Assembly (NCBI GenBank): GCA_046727715.1
Contig: JBKPDC010000099.1
Location: 1 to 24,181 of the forward strand
Direction of reading: 5' to 3'
Length of the DNA stretch: 24,181 nt
Source of the DNA: CAVQLX01 sp046727715
GTDB lineage: Bacteria > Desulfobacterota > Binatia > DP-6
The position numbers were made by a program, and so were the translations under genes. Below the pieces are notes generated by a model. The model made no database searches. It worked only from the letters and a program-made list of their open reading frames with translations, and was not told the origin of the DNA. This document shows positions 13,861 to 23,655 of the stretch, in pieces; positions within the stretch are counted from its first letter, which is position 1; each line of letters begins with the position of its first letter.

Positions 13861-14324
13861 GAGCGCTCCTGGATCGTCTCGAGATAGTCCATCATGCCGT
13901 CGAGCCAGCGGCGCGTGCGCAGCGCCGCCGCCGCCGACGCCCCGGACGCGCTGGGGCCGAAGCGCACTCGCCACACAGGCGTCTCCGCCGTGCCGTGCGC
14001 CGCGACGGGCTTCGTGCCGGTGACGGCGGCGATCACCTCGTCGCGCGGGAAGACGCCGCCATTGCTGCGTGCGAGCGTCGTCAGATCGGGGGGCCGCACC
14101 TTCAGGGTGGGCGCGACCGGTCCATCGCCGCGCCCGTCGAGGCCGTGGCAGGAAGCGCATGCACGCTCGTAGCTCTTCCTCCCCTCCCGCACGAGCTGTT
14201 CGCGGGTGGGTGCGATCTCCTCCTGCAACCGGCGACGCTCGCTGCTGCAACCGGCAACCGCGAGGACGGCGAGCGCCGCCACGGGGAAGGAACCCAAGGA
14301 ACCGACCGATGCGAGGCGCGGCAT
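13857..14324 (-). CDS. Mono-heme c-type cytochrome lipoprotein with altered distal ligand motif
   Basis: 155 residues from ATG 14324; GGGAGG is only one base away, so an in-frame TTG or GTG slightly downstream could be the real start. The leader ends in AVAGC, a lipobox. The heme-binding C56-A-S-C59-H60-G is clear, followed by 'GRGDGPVAPTLKVRPPDLTTL', as in small periplasmic cytochromes. In this subfamily the distal loop usually reads like 'HG..eMPvW'; here it is 'HGTAETPVW' with Thr115 where Met is expected. The only later Met residues are in the last helix ('GMMDYLETIQ'). The role would be periplasmic electron transfer, partner unknown. It is coupled to queD. Confidence 0.85.
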   Translation of the reverse strand: MPRLASVGSLGSFPVAALAVLAVAGCSSERRRLQEEIAPTREQLVREGRKSYERACASCHGLDGRGDGPVAPTLKVRPPDLTTLARSNGGVFPRDEVIAAVTGTKPVAAHGTAETPVWRVRFGPSASGASAAAALRTRRWLDGMMDYLETIQERS

Positions 14325-14408
14325 GCCTCCCGCGGCGCTACCGCAGCGCTCCGCGCCGTGCAACCGGCGGGCTCGCGGCAGCGCCGAGCGGGCGGTAAGG
14401 GTGAAGCC

Positions 14409-15254
14409 GTGGAGCATCGCCCGTTCGGCCGCACCGCTGTCGACGTCCCCATCATCGGGCAAGGGACCTGGGGGCTGGAGGCGCACGATCGCCGCACAGC
14501 CGTCGCCGCGCTCCGGCGCGGTCTCGAGCTGGGAATCGGGCACGTCGACACCGCCGAGATGTACGGCGACGGCACCGTGGAGGAGATGGTCGGCGAGGCG
14601 ATCCGCGGCCGCCGCGACGAGGTCTACCTGGTGTCGAAGGTGCTGCCGCGAAACGCCACGACGGCGGGCGTGGTCGCCGCCTGCGAGCGCAGCCTGCGTC
14701 GACTGCGCACCGATCACCTCGACTGCTACCTGCTGCACTGGCCGAGCAGTCATCCGCTCGAGGCCACTATCGCGGGCTTCGAGCGCCTGTGCCAAGCGGG
14801 TACGATCCGCGCGTGGGGGGTGAGCAATTTCGGCGTCGACGAGCTCGACGAGGCCGCGGCGATCGCCGGCCCGGACCGCATCGCCTGCAACCAGGTGCTC
14901 TATCATCTCGAGGAGCGCGCCATCGAGCACGATGTGCTCCCGTGGTGCGAGGAACGCCACGTCGCCCTCGTGGCCTATAGCCCGTTCGGCTCCGGCCACT
15001 TCCCGGCGCCCTCGAGTCGCGGCGGGCGCGTGCTGGCCGAGATCGCCGCGACGCACGGGGCGTCGCCGCAGCAGGTCGCGCTGCGGTTCCTGCTCCGACG
15101 GCCCTCGCTGTTCGCGATCCCGAAGGCAGCCCGCGTTCCGCACGTCGAGGACAACGCCGCCGCCGCGGCGCTCATGCTGTCCGACCCGGAGCTGGCGCGC
15201 ATCGACGCCGCGTTCCCGCGCGGCCGGCGGCGCCGCGGAGTGCCGATGCTGTGA
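14409..15254 (+). CDS. Aldo/keto reductase
   Basis: 281 residues from GTG 14409 (AAGGG about 8 bases upstream). The catalytic tetrad is present: D47 and Y52 in 'HVDTAEMYG', K77 in 'VSKV', H110 in 'LLHW'. Further family motifs are 'GQGTWGL' at the start, 'IRAWGVSNFGVDEL' and 'CNQVLYHL', and the NADPH site 'FAIPKAARVPHVEDN'. The enzyme is cytoplasmic and reduces aldehydes or ketones; the substrate cannot be inferred. The stop overlaps the start of the FAD oxidoreductase gene (GTGA, 15251-15254). The aldo/keto reductase and amine oxidase-type enzyme may thus act in one pathway, for example aldehyde removal after amine oxidation (inference). Confidence 0.93.
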   Translation: MEHRPFGRTAVDVPIIGQGTWGLEAHDRRTAVAALRRGLELGIGHVDTAEMYGDGTVEEMVGEAIRGRRDEVYLVSKVLPRNATTAGVVAACERSLRRLRTDHLDCYLLHWPSSHPLEATIAGFERLCQAGTIRAWGVSNFGVDELDEAAAIAGPDRIACNQVLYHLEERAIEHDVLPWCEERHVALVAYSPFGSGHFPAPSSRGGRVLAEIAATHGASPQQVALRFLLRRPSLFAIPKAARVPHVEDNAAAAALMLSDPELARIDAAFPRGRRRRGVPML

Positions 15255-16369
15255 CGGCGCCATGGGGAGCACCGCCTTGGCGGGTCGACTTCGCACCGCC
15301 CCTCGCGACGCCGCCGGCACGGTGCGACGTCGCGGTGGTCGGCGGGGGTTTCACCGGCCTGTCCGTCGCCTACCACCTTGCGCGCCGCGGGGCGCTCGTG
15401 GCCCTGCTCGAGGCTGCGACGCTCGGCGCGGGCGCCAGCGGACGAACCGGCGGCATCGTGCTGGAGGGAACCGCGGCCGGGCCGCTCGAGGCCGTCGAGC
15501 ACTGCCTCGCGGCGCTGGCCGGCGTGGTCGAGGAGGCCGGCATCGACTGCGACCTCCGGCTCCCCGGCTGCTGGGAGCTGGAGCACCGCGCGCAGCCGGG
15601 GGCACTGCGACCGTTCTGGCGCGACGGTGAGACGTGGCTCTGCGTCGCCGACACCGTGCCCGGCGGCACGATCGACCCGGGCGCGCTGGTGGCGGGGCTC
15701 GGTCGCGCCGCGGTCGGTGCCGGTGCGACGCTGCACGAGCACGCCGCCGTGCACCTGCTCGAGCCTGGCGCACCCGCGCGCGTGCAGACCGCGCGCGGGA
15801 CGGTATTGGCCGATCACGTCGTCGTCGCACTGAACGCCTACACCCGGACGCTCCTCGATCTGCCCGTTCGCTTCGACGCCGCGCTCACCCTGGGCGTCTG
15901 CACGACGCCGCTGGAGCCGGCCGCGGTCGCGGCACTCGGTCTCACCGACGGCGTGCCGTTCTATACGCTCGACCTGCCCTATCTCTGGGGCCGTACGATG
16001 CGCGATGGCCGTCTCGTCCTGGGCGCCGGCCTCGTCGTGGCGGGCGACGGCCCCGTGACCGGCGTCGCGCTGGACGGCTCGGAGGGCAGGGAAAGCCTCG
16101 CGCGGCTGGAACGACGGCTGCCGGGATTTCATCCGGCACTGGCCGGCGTCACGCTGCGGGAACGCTGGGGCGGTCCGATCGCTTTCCCGCCGGGGCGGAC
16201 GCCAGTCCTGAGCCGGCTGCCCGGAGCGCGGGAGATCATCGTCAGCGGGGGCTGCGCCGGGCACGGGATCGCGCTGGGTATCCGCGTCGGGCAGCTCGTG
16301 GCCGAGGCGATCGTCGACGGGAAGCCGCTTCCGGCGTGGGGCGCGCTACCCGGGGCGCCTCCGGAGTGA
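15251..16369 (+). CDS. FAD-dependent oxidoreductase (DAO/DadA-like)
   Basis: 372 residues from a GTG overlapping the preceding stop. The FAD dinucleotide-binding motif is G31-x-G33-x-x-G36 in 'VAVVGGGFTGLSVAYHLARRG'. 'GAGASGRTGGIV' (residues ~56-67) is the usual DAO/PuuB flavin loop. The substrate part contains 'VVVALNAYTRTLLDLPVRF' and 'LWGRTMRDGRLVLGAG', and the C-terminal FAD motif is 'IIVSGGCAGHGIALGIRVGQLVAEAI'. Such enzymes oxidise amines, D-amino acids or N-methyl amino acids (gamma-glutamylputrescine oxidase, sarcosine oxidase, DadA). Substrate not determinable. Confidence 0.9.
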   Translation: MTAPWGAPPWRVDFAPPLATPPARCDVAVVGGGFTGLSVAYHLARRGALVALLEAATLGAGASGRTGGIVLEGTAAGPLEAVEHCLAALAGVVEEAGIDCDLRLPGCWELEHRAQPGALRPFWRDGETWLCVADTVPGGTIDPGALVAGLGRAAVGAGATLHEHAAVHLLEPGAPARVQTARGTVLADHVVVALNAYTRTLLDLPVRFDAALTLGVCTTPLEPAAVAALGLTDGVPFYTLDLPYLWGRTMRDGRLVLGAGLVVAGDGPVTGVALDGSEGRESLARLERRLPGFHPALAGVTLRERWGGPIAFPPGRTPVLSRLPGAREIIVSGGCAGHGIALGIRVGQLVAEAIVDGKPLPAWGALPGAPPE

Positions 16370-16386
16370 CCGCCGGCTGTTCGTCG

Positions 16387-16617
16387 TCAGGCGCGCAGCG
16401 CGTCGCGGAAGGCCCGGATGGCGAAGGTCGTGGAGTGGTCGCGCGACGGGCTCATGAGCTCCAGCACCCCCTCCAGGTACGTCATCCGCAGGCCGGGGAT
16501 GTGGTCCGTCGCCTCGCGCAGCGTCTCGTACTGCTCCCAGGTGATACCGTGGAACGTGAAGCGCTGCTCGCCGCGCGCCAGGTCCGCGGAGACGGTTTGG
16601 GGGGCGGGCAGTCTCAT
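16387..16617 (-). pseudogene. Truncated Uma2-family (DUF820) nuclease remnant
   Basis: 76 residues. It contains only the N-terminal part of a Uma2 protein: 'FTFHGITWEQYETLREATDHIPGLRMTYLEGVLELMSPSRDHS', after which Uma2 proteins normally run another ~120 residues including the D-ExK nuclease core. Here the frame ends at once, and the oppositely oriented oxidoreductase gene ends 17 bases beyond. No continuation was found in the other minus-strand frames of that short gap. It starts 17 bases after the lon stop and so may be co-transcribed. Uma2 genes are often multicopy, selfish-element-like. The remnant is unlikely to be active as a nuclease. Confidence 0.65.
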
Positions 16618-16633
16618 GAGGGTGCGGCCGGGT

Positions 16634-18916
<2,283 letters not shown>

Positions 18917-19008
18917 GGTGCCGACAGTGTGTCCGATCACCAAGTTGTCAACCTCCGCCGCCCGGCCGCCACCCATCCGCCATCCCTGGCCGTGGCTCTG
19001 CAGGTCCG

Positions 19009-19014
19009 TATAAA
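19009..19014 (+). promoter_or_regulatory. Candidate -10 box (TATAAA) of cysH, possibly giving a leaderless mRNA
   Basis: TATAAA at 19009-19014 is the only AT-rich hexamer in the 105-base lon-cysH gap. Transcription starting 7-8 bases downstream would begin at or next to the cysH GTG at 19022, which has no properly spaced ribosome site. The -35 region (around 18986-18992, CTGGCCG) is poor. Confidence 0.4.
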
Positions 19015-19021
19015 TGAAGGG

Positions 19022-19777
19022 GTGCGACTGCGACCCCCGCCGCTGGACGTGACCGAGATCGACCTGGAGGCCGGCAACGCCGAGCTGGAGCCCGCGTCCG
19101 CCGAGGCCCGCGTGGCCTGGGCGCTCGAGCGCTTCCGGCCCCACATCGTGCTGTCGTCGAGCTTCGGGGCGCAGGCCGCCGTGCTGCTCCACATGGTGAC
19201 CCGCCAGTGGCCGGAGATCCCCGTCGTGGTCGTCGACACGGGCTACCTCTTCCCCGAAACCTACATCTTCATCGACGACCTCACCCAGCGTCTCAGCCTG
19301 AACCTGAAGGTCTATCGCGCGCCGCTCGGCCCGGCGTGGCAGGAGGCCCGCTGGGGCAAGCTCTGGGAGCAGGGCCTCGAGGGTATCGAGCGCTACAACC
19401 GCATGAACAAGGTCGAGCCCATGCAGCGCGCTCTTGACGAGCTCGCCGCGCGCGGCTGGATCGTCGGTCTGCGCCGGTCGCAGGCCGACTCGCGGCGACA
19501 CCTGAATGTCATCGGCGTGCAGGACGGGTATCTGAAGGTGCACCCGATCGTCGATTGGAACGACAAGCACGTGTATGACTACCTGACGCGCCACGACCTG
19601 CCGTATCACCCGTTGTGGGTGGAGGGCTACGTCTCCATCGGCGACTGGCACACCTCGGCCAGGCTCACCGACGGCGTGGCCGACGAGGAGACCCGGTTCT
19701 TCGGGCTGAGGCGCGAGTGCGGCCTGCACGAGTCGTGGGGTCCATCGCACAAGGGGCAAGCTGGCGGTGGCGGCTGA
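19022..19777 (+). CDS. cysH: PAPS reductase (thioredoxin/glutaredoxin-dependent, CysH)
   Basis: 251 residues from GTG 19022; GTG 19049 is an alternative. The sequence tracks E. coli CysH closely: 'NAELEPASAEARVAWAL', 'VLSSSFGAQAAVLLHM', 'VDTGYLFPETYIFIDDLT', 'WQEARWGKLWEQGLEGIERYN', 'NKVEPMQRAL', and the C-terminal 'EETRFFGLRRECGLHES' with catalytic Cys233. The CC and CxxC cysteines that bind the 4Fe-4S cluster in APS reductases are absent, so PAPS is the likely substrate and sulfite the product, for cysteine synthesis. No other sulfate-assimilation gene is in the window. It is followed 55 bases later by ftsH. Confidence 0.95.
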   Translation: MRLRPPPLDVTEIDLEAGNAELEPASAEARVAWALERFRPHIVLSSSFGAQAAVLLHMVTRQWPEIPVVVVDTGYLFPETYIFIDDLTQRLSLNLKVYRAPLGPAWQEARWGKLWEQGLEGIERYNRMNKVEPMQRALDELAARGWIVGLRRSQADSRRHLNVIGVQDGYLKVHPIVDWNDKHVYDYLTRHDLPYHPLWVEGYVSIGDWHTSARLTDGVADEETRFFGLRRECGLHESWGPSHKGQAGGGG

Positions 19778-19832
19778 CCCATCGTTGCCAAAACGCGGCG
19801 CAGGCGGCACGTTGCGGGTGAGGAGGCCGTCG

Positions 19833-21668
19833 ATGCCCCCCGTGCAGCCCCGACACACGTTTTCCATCGGGTATTTCGTCCTCGCCGCCCTGGTGCTCGT
19901 CTGGCTCCAGTCGCTGCTCGCGCCGCAGGCGAAGCAGCTGCCGTACTCCGAGTTCAAGCATCTCGTCGAGCAGGGACGGGTCGCGAAGGTGCTGATCTCC
20001 GACACGCTCATCCGCGGCGAGCTCAAGGCGGACGAGGGCGGCGAGCCGAAGAGCTTCGTCACCGTGCGGGTGCCGGATGACCAGCTCGTGTCACAGCTCG
20101 AGGCGAAGGGGGTGCTCTTCGAGGGCCAGTACGAGAGCCCGCTCCTGAACGCCATCCTCTCGTGGGTGCTGCCCGCCGTCGTCTTCGTCGGCATCTGGGC
20201 GCTCGCCATGCGACGCATGGGGCCGGGTGCCGGCGTCATGGCGTTCACCAAGAGTCGGGCGCGCATCTACGCCGAGAACAAGACCGGCGTGACCTTCGCG
20301 GACGTCGCCGGCGCTGACGAGGCCAAGGAGGAGCTGCAGGAGATCATCCAGTTCCTGAAGGAGCCCGAGCAGTACAGGGCCCTCGGCGGCAAGCTGCCGA
20401 AGGGCGTGCTGCTCATCGGACCGCCGGGCACGGGGAAGACGCTGCTGGCGAAGGCGGTGGCCGGCGAAGCCAACGTCGCGTTCTTCTCGATCAGCGGGTC
20501 CGAGTTCGTGGAGCTCTTCGTCGGCATGGGCGCCGCCCGCGTCCGCGACCTCTTCGCGCAGGCCGAAGCCAAAGCGCCGTGCATCGTCTTCATCGACGAG
20601 CTCGACGCGCTCGGCAAGGCACGCGGGCTCGCCGGCATGGTGGGCGGGCACGACGAGCGCGAGAACACGTTGAACCAGCTGCTGGTCGAGATGGACGGCT
20701 TCGACACGGCCAAGGGTGTGATCATCCTCGCCGCGACCAACCGGCCCGAAGTGCTCGACCCGGCGCTGCTCCGCGCGGGGCGTTTCGACCGCCAGGTGCT
20801 GGTGGATCGGCCCGACCGGCAGGGGCGCGAGGCAATCCTCCGTGTACACGTGAAGGGCGTGCGGCTCGCCCCCGAGGTCGATCTCGCCGTCATTGCCCAG
20901 CGCACCCCGGGCTTCGTGGGCGCCGACCTCGCCAACCTGGTGAACGAGGCCGCGCTGCTCGCCGCGCGGCGACGCAAGTCCCAGGTGGAGATGAGCGACT
21001 TCGAGGAGGCCATCGACCGGGTGATCGCGGGGCTGCGCAAGAAGAATCGGCTCATCAACCCGAAGGAGCGCGAGATCGTCGCCGTCCACGAGAGCGGCCA
21101 CGCCCTCGTGGCGGCGTTCACCGAGGGCGCCGACAAGGTGCACAAGATCTCGATCATCCCGCGGGGCATCGGCGCGCTCGGCCACACCCAGCAGCTGCCG
21201 ACCGACGACCGCTACCTGATGACGCGCAAGGAGCTCGAGGCACGCGTGGACGTGCTCTTCGGCGGTCGGGCGGCCGAGCAGCTCGTTTTCAACGAGGTTT
21301 CTACCGGCGGGCACAACGACCTCGACCGCGCCACCGACATCGTGCGTTCGATGGTGCTCGAGTACGGCATGAGCGACACGCTGGGTCCGATGACGTTCCC
21401 GCGCCGGCACGGACCGGCGTTCCTGGGCGACCGCGCCGGCCTGATGGCCGAGCAGCGCGAATACAGCGAGGCCACGGCGCAGGCACTCGACGTCGAGGTG
21501 AAGCGCATCCTCGACGAGCGTCTGGCGCGCGTCACTACCCTGCTCACCGAGAAGCGCGCGCTCCTCGATCGGGTCGCGAAGGCGCTCCTCGAAAAGGAGA
21601 CGCTGGAAGCCGCGGAGTTCGAGGCGTTGGTGCGGTCGGGCGACGGCGCGGGCCGCCACGTGGCGTAG
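19833..21668 (+). CDS. ftsH: ATP-dependent zinc metalloprotease FtsH
   Basis: 611 residues. ATG 19833 is chosen because AGGAGG lies 6 bases upstream; the frame stays open to a GTG at 19767 inside cysH, but this lacks support. Two membrane helices, ~12-30 and ~108-128, flank a small periplasmic domain. The AAA+ domain has Walker A G196-PPGTGKT, pore loop 'FVELFVGMGA', Walker B with D255-E256, and an SRH 'GRFDRQVLVDRPD'. The protease domain has the zinc site H419-E-S-G-H423, with the third ligand probably Asp in 'GGHNDLDRATDIV'. It degrades membrane and short-lived proteins. A short palindrome follows its stop. Codon use matches its left neighbours. Confidence 0.97.
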   Translation: MPPVQPRHTFSIGYFVLAALVLVWLQSLLAPQAKQLPYSEFKHLVEQGRVAKVLISDTLIRGELKADEGGEPKSFVTVRVPDDQLVSQLEAKGVLFEGQYESPLLNAILSWVLPAVVFVGIWALAMRRMGPGAGVMAFTKSRARIYAENKTGVTFADVAGADEAKEELQEIIQFLKEPEQYRALGGKLPKGVLLIGPPGTGKTLLAKAVAGEANVAFFSISGSEFVELFVGMGAARVRDLFAQAEAKAPCIVFIDELDALGKARGLAGMVGGHDERENTLNQLLVEMDGFDTAKGVIILAATNRPEVLDPALLRAGRFDRQVLVDRPDRQGREAILRVHVKGVRLAPEVDLAVIAQRTPGFVGADLANLVNEAALLAARRRKSQVEMSDFEEAIDRVIAGLRKKNRLINPKEREIVAVHESGHALVAAFTEGADKVHKISIIPRGIGALGHTQQLPTDDRYLMTRKELEARVDVLFGGRAAEQLVFNEVSTGGHNDLDRATDIVRSMVLEYGMSDTLGPMTFPRRHGPAFLGDRAGLMAEQREYSEATAQALDVEVKRILDERLARVTTLLTEKRALLDRVAKALLEKETLEAAEFEALVRSGDGAGRHVA

Positions 21669-22242
21669 CGGGCTCGAGCCCACGGACAGTTCGACGCGCG
21701 TGGCGGCGAACGGTTCGAGCGGTTCGTGCCGATCTCGGACAAGACGCGGGCGGGCGGCCCGCGCCAGCTACCACCCGTCGCGCAACGGACGGGCCGGGTC
21801 CAGAATGCCGGCGAGTCGTCGACGAGGGGGCCGTCAAGAGTCCGAACTTCTGTGCTCCGAGTACAAGTTACAAGGTTCGAGCGGCGATATGTCGCAACAG
21901 GCTCCGTTCCACGTGCCTTCCAGGTATCGCCCGGTGGCACGAAACCTGCGACGCCTCGTCCGCAATGCCGCCGGGCCACGATCCTTTCATCCTCCGGTAC
22001 ATCATGCGCGCGACGACGCATCCCCCCGTGCACCCTCTGGTACGAATGCTCGCTGCGGACAGATACTTCGAGCTCGCCGACGGATTGCCACCGGCGCTCG
22101 CGCGCTTCACGGGACTCCGCAAGTACGCGGGCCAGCAGGTCCGCATCGAATGACGGGACGTCCGAGTCCCGATCACGGCTGCGACCTGAACGGTACGGGG
22201 TCGGCCCAGGTTGCCGGGAGGCCCGGTCGCCTCGGACCGCCG
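21669..22242. other. Gene-poor region between ftsH and the glycosyltransferase
   Basis: About 570 bases without a recognised gene. A perfect 12-bp palindrome (GGGCTCGAGCCC, 21670-21681) lies directly after the ftsH stop. A direct repeat TACAAG-T-TACAAG lies at 21862-21874. The stretch 21840-21920 is less GC-rich than the surroundings and could hold a promoter for the right-hand genes, but no convincing -35/-10 pair was found. Codon-like structure appears only near 22004-22153 (see the small ORF). Confidence 0.5.
22004..22153 (+). CDS. Possible small protein upstream of the glycosyltransferase
   Basis: 49 residues from ATG 22004 (ATG 21965 would add 13). The latter two-thirds look protein-like, with 'MLAADRYFELADGLPPALARFTGLRKYAGQQ' split across a short amphipathic stretch, and third codon positions are GC-rich there. 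The stop overlaps an ATG at 22150 in the glycosyltransferase frame (ATGA), the coupling seen elsewhere in the window. No ribosome site is visible and no family is recognised, so this may be chance. Confidence 0.22.
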   Translation: MRATTHPPVHPLVRMLAADRYFELADGLPPALARFTGLRKYAGQQVRIE

Positions 22243-23367
22243 ATGCGCATCGCTCAGGTGGCTCCCCTCTACGAGCGTGTCCCGCCGGAGCTCTACGGCG
22301 GAACCGAACGCGTGGTTTCCTATCTGACCGAGGAGCTCGTGCGCCTAGGCCACGATGTGACGCTTTTTGCCAGCGGCGACTCCATCACCGGCGCCCGGCT
22401 CGAGTCGGTATGTCCGCGTGCTCTTCGTCTCGACCCGATTCCCCATGACTCACTGGCACTCCACGTGCGCATGCTCGGTCGGGTCTACCGCTCGGCAGGC
22501 CGCTTCGACGTCATCCATTGCCATACGGACTATCTCGGGTTGCCACTCACTGGTTTCGTCGCCACGCCCACGGTGTTCACACTGCACGGACGCCTCGACG
22601 TCCCCGACGTTCCGGCGCTCTACGCCGAATTCGGGCACGTTCCTCTGGTCTCGATCAGCGACGCCCAGCGAGCGCCGATGCCGACCGCGCACTGGATGCG
22701 GACGGTGTACCATGGCCTGCCGCAGTCCCTCTATCGCCCGAGTTTCGCCCCCGGTTCCTATCTCCTCTTCGTGGGACGCATCTCACCCGAGAAGCGTCCC
22801 GACTCGGCCATCGCCATCGCAAAAGCCGTGGGGATGTCGCTCAAGATCGCGGCCAAGGTCGATCCGGTCGATCGCGGTTACTTCGAGGCCACCATCCGCC
22901 CGCTCCTCGACGATCCGCTCATCGAGTACCTGGGCGAGGTGAACGACGCGCGCAAAGGCGAGCTCCTTCGAGGCGCCCGCGCGCTCCTGTTTCCGATCGA
23001 CTGGCCCGAGCCGTTCGGCCTGATCATGATCGAGGCGCTTGCATGTGGGACACCCGTCGTCGCCCGGCGCTGCGGTTCCGTCCCCGAGGTCATACGGGAC
23101 GGGATCACAGGCTTCGTGTGCGACAGCGATGCCGACCTCATCGGTGCCCTCCGTCGCGTCTCGACGCTCGACAGACGCGCGTGCCGGGCCGAGTTCGAGA
23201 CGCGGTTCACGGCCACCACGATGGCGCTTCGCTACCTTGAGCTGTATGCCGCACTCCCCACCGGACGTGATGAGCTGAAGCCGCACCCCTTCCCGCTTCG
23301 AACCGGCGCGCCGCCTGGGCTACCGCTGCTCATCAGCAGCGATGCAGATCAACGAGCATCACCGTGA
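22243..23367 (+). CDS. Glycosyltransferase family 4 (GT-B fold)
   Basis: 374 residues from ATG 22243, where homologues usually start ('MRIAQVAPLYERVPPELYGGTERVVSYLTEEL' region). No good ribosome site precedes it, and an ATG at 22150 would add 31 unrelated-looking residues. GT-B hallmarks are the N-lobe 'GGTERVV' and 'DVIHCHTDYLGLPL', linker 'LLFVGRISPEKRPDSAIAIAK', and the C-lobe 'EPFGLIMIEALACGTPVVA' with the E-x7-E donor motif, then 'GSVPEVIRDGITGFV'. It is a cytoplasmic, retaining sugar transferase; donor and acceptor are unknown, possibly a cell-surface glycan or a soluble glycoside. No other polysaccharide gene is nearby. Base composition seems slightly less GC-rich than in the left part of the window. 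Confidence 0.9.
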   Translation: MRIAQVAPLYERVPPELYGGTERVVSYLTEELVRLGHDVTLFASGDSITGARLESVCPRALRLDPIPHDSLALHVRMLGRVYRSAGRFDVIHCHTDYLGLPLTGFVATPTVFTLHGRLDVPDVPALYAEFGHVPLVSISDAQRAPMPTAHWMRTVYHGLPQSLYRPSFAPGSYLLFVGRISPEKRPDSAIAIAKAVGMSLKIAAKVDPVDRGYFEATIRPLLDDPLIEYLGEVNDARKGELLRGARALLFPIDWPEPFGLIMIEALACGTPVVARRCGSVPEVIRDGITGFVCDSDADLIGALRRVSTLDRRACRAEFETRFTATTMALRYLELYAALPTGRDELKPHPFPLRTGAPPGLPLLISSDADQRASP

Positions 23368-23655
23368 TCATCATTCATTCCGCGCGGCGGACCGTTCTCG
23401 CCGCGTCGTTGGTGGGAGCCAGCAGACGCGTCACTGCCCGTCGACGGCGCCCGCTCCGCGGCGTTGGCTGGCCGTCCCGTTCGTGGCGACCGTGACGCCG
23501 TTGCTGAACGCGTGTGGACGATCAACGCGAGGTCGAGGCTGTTCACTAGCTGGGCCTGGACCACCGGCGGAATGTGGCACGAGCAGTATGTCTGCTTCGG
23601 GTAACCGGCATGGGATTAGCCCGGGCCACCCGGCGCTGCACGCAGCGACACTTTC

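Noticed and set aside
16387..16617. Simple frameshift of a full-length Uma2 gene
   Set aside because: Reading the neighbouring frame after 'SPSRDHS' gives no Uma2-like continuation, and the space before the next gene is only 17 bases.
18923..18951. TTGACA on the minus strand as a lon promoter
   Set aside because: A perfect -35-like hexamer is present at 18951-18946, but no acceptable -10 lies 15-19 bases downstream, and no heat-shock-type promoter was seen.
23368..23655. Plus-strand frame after the glycosyltransferase, and a tRNA-like 'GGGATTAGCCC' string
   Set aside because: The frame runs into antisense sodC, is His/Arg/Pro-rich and has no family match; no cloverleaf can be formed. I see no gene in this stretch.
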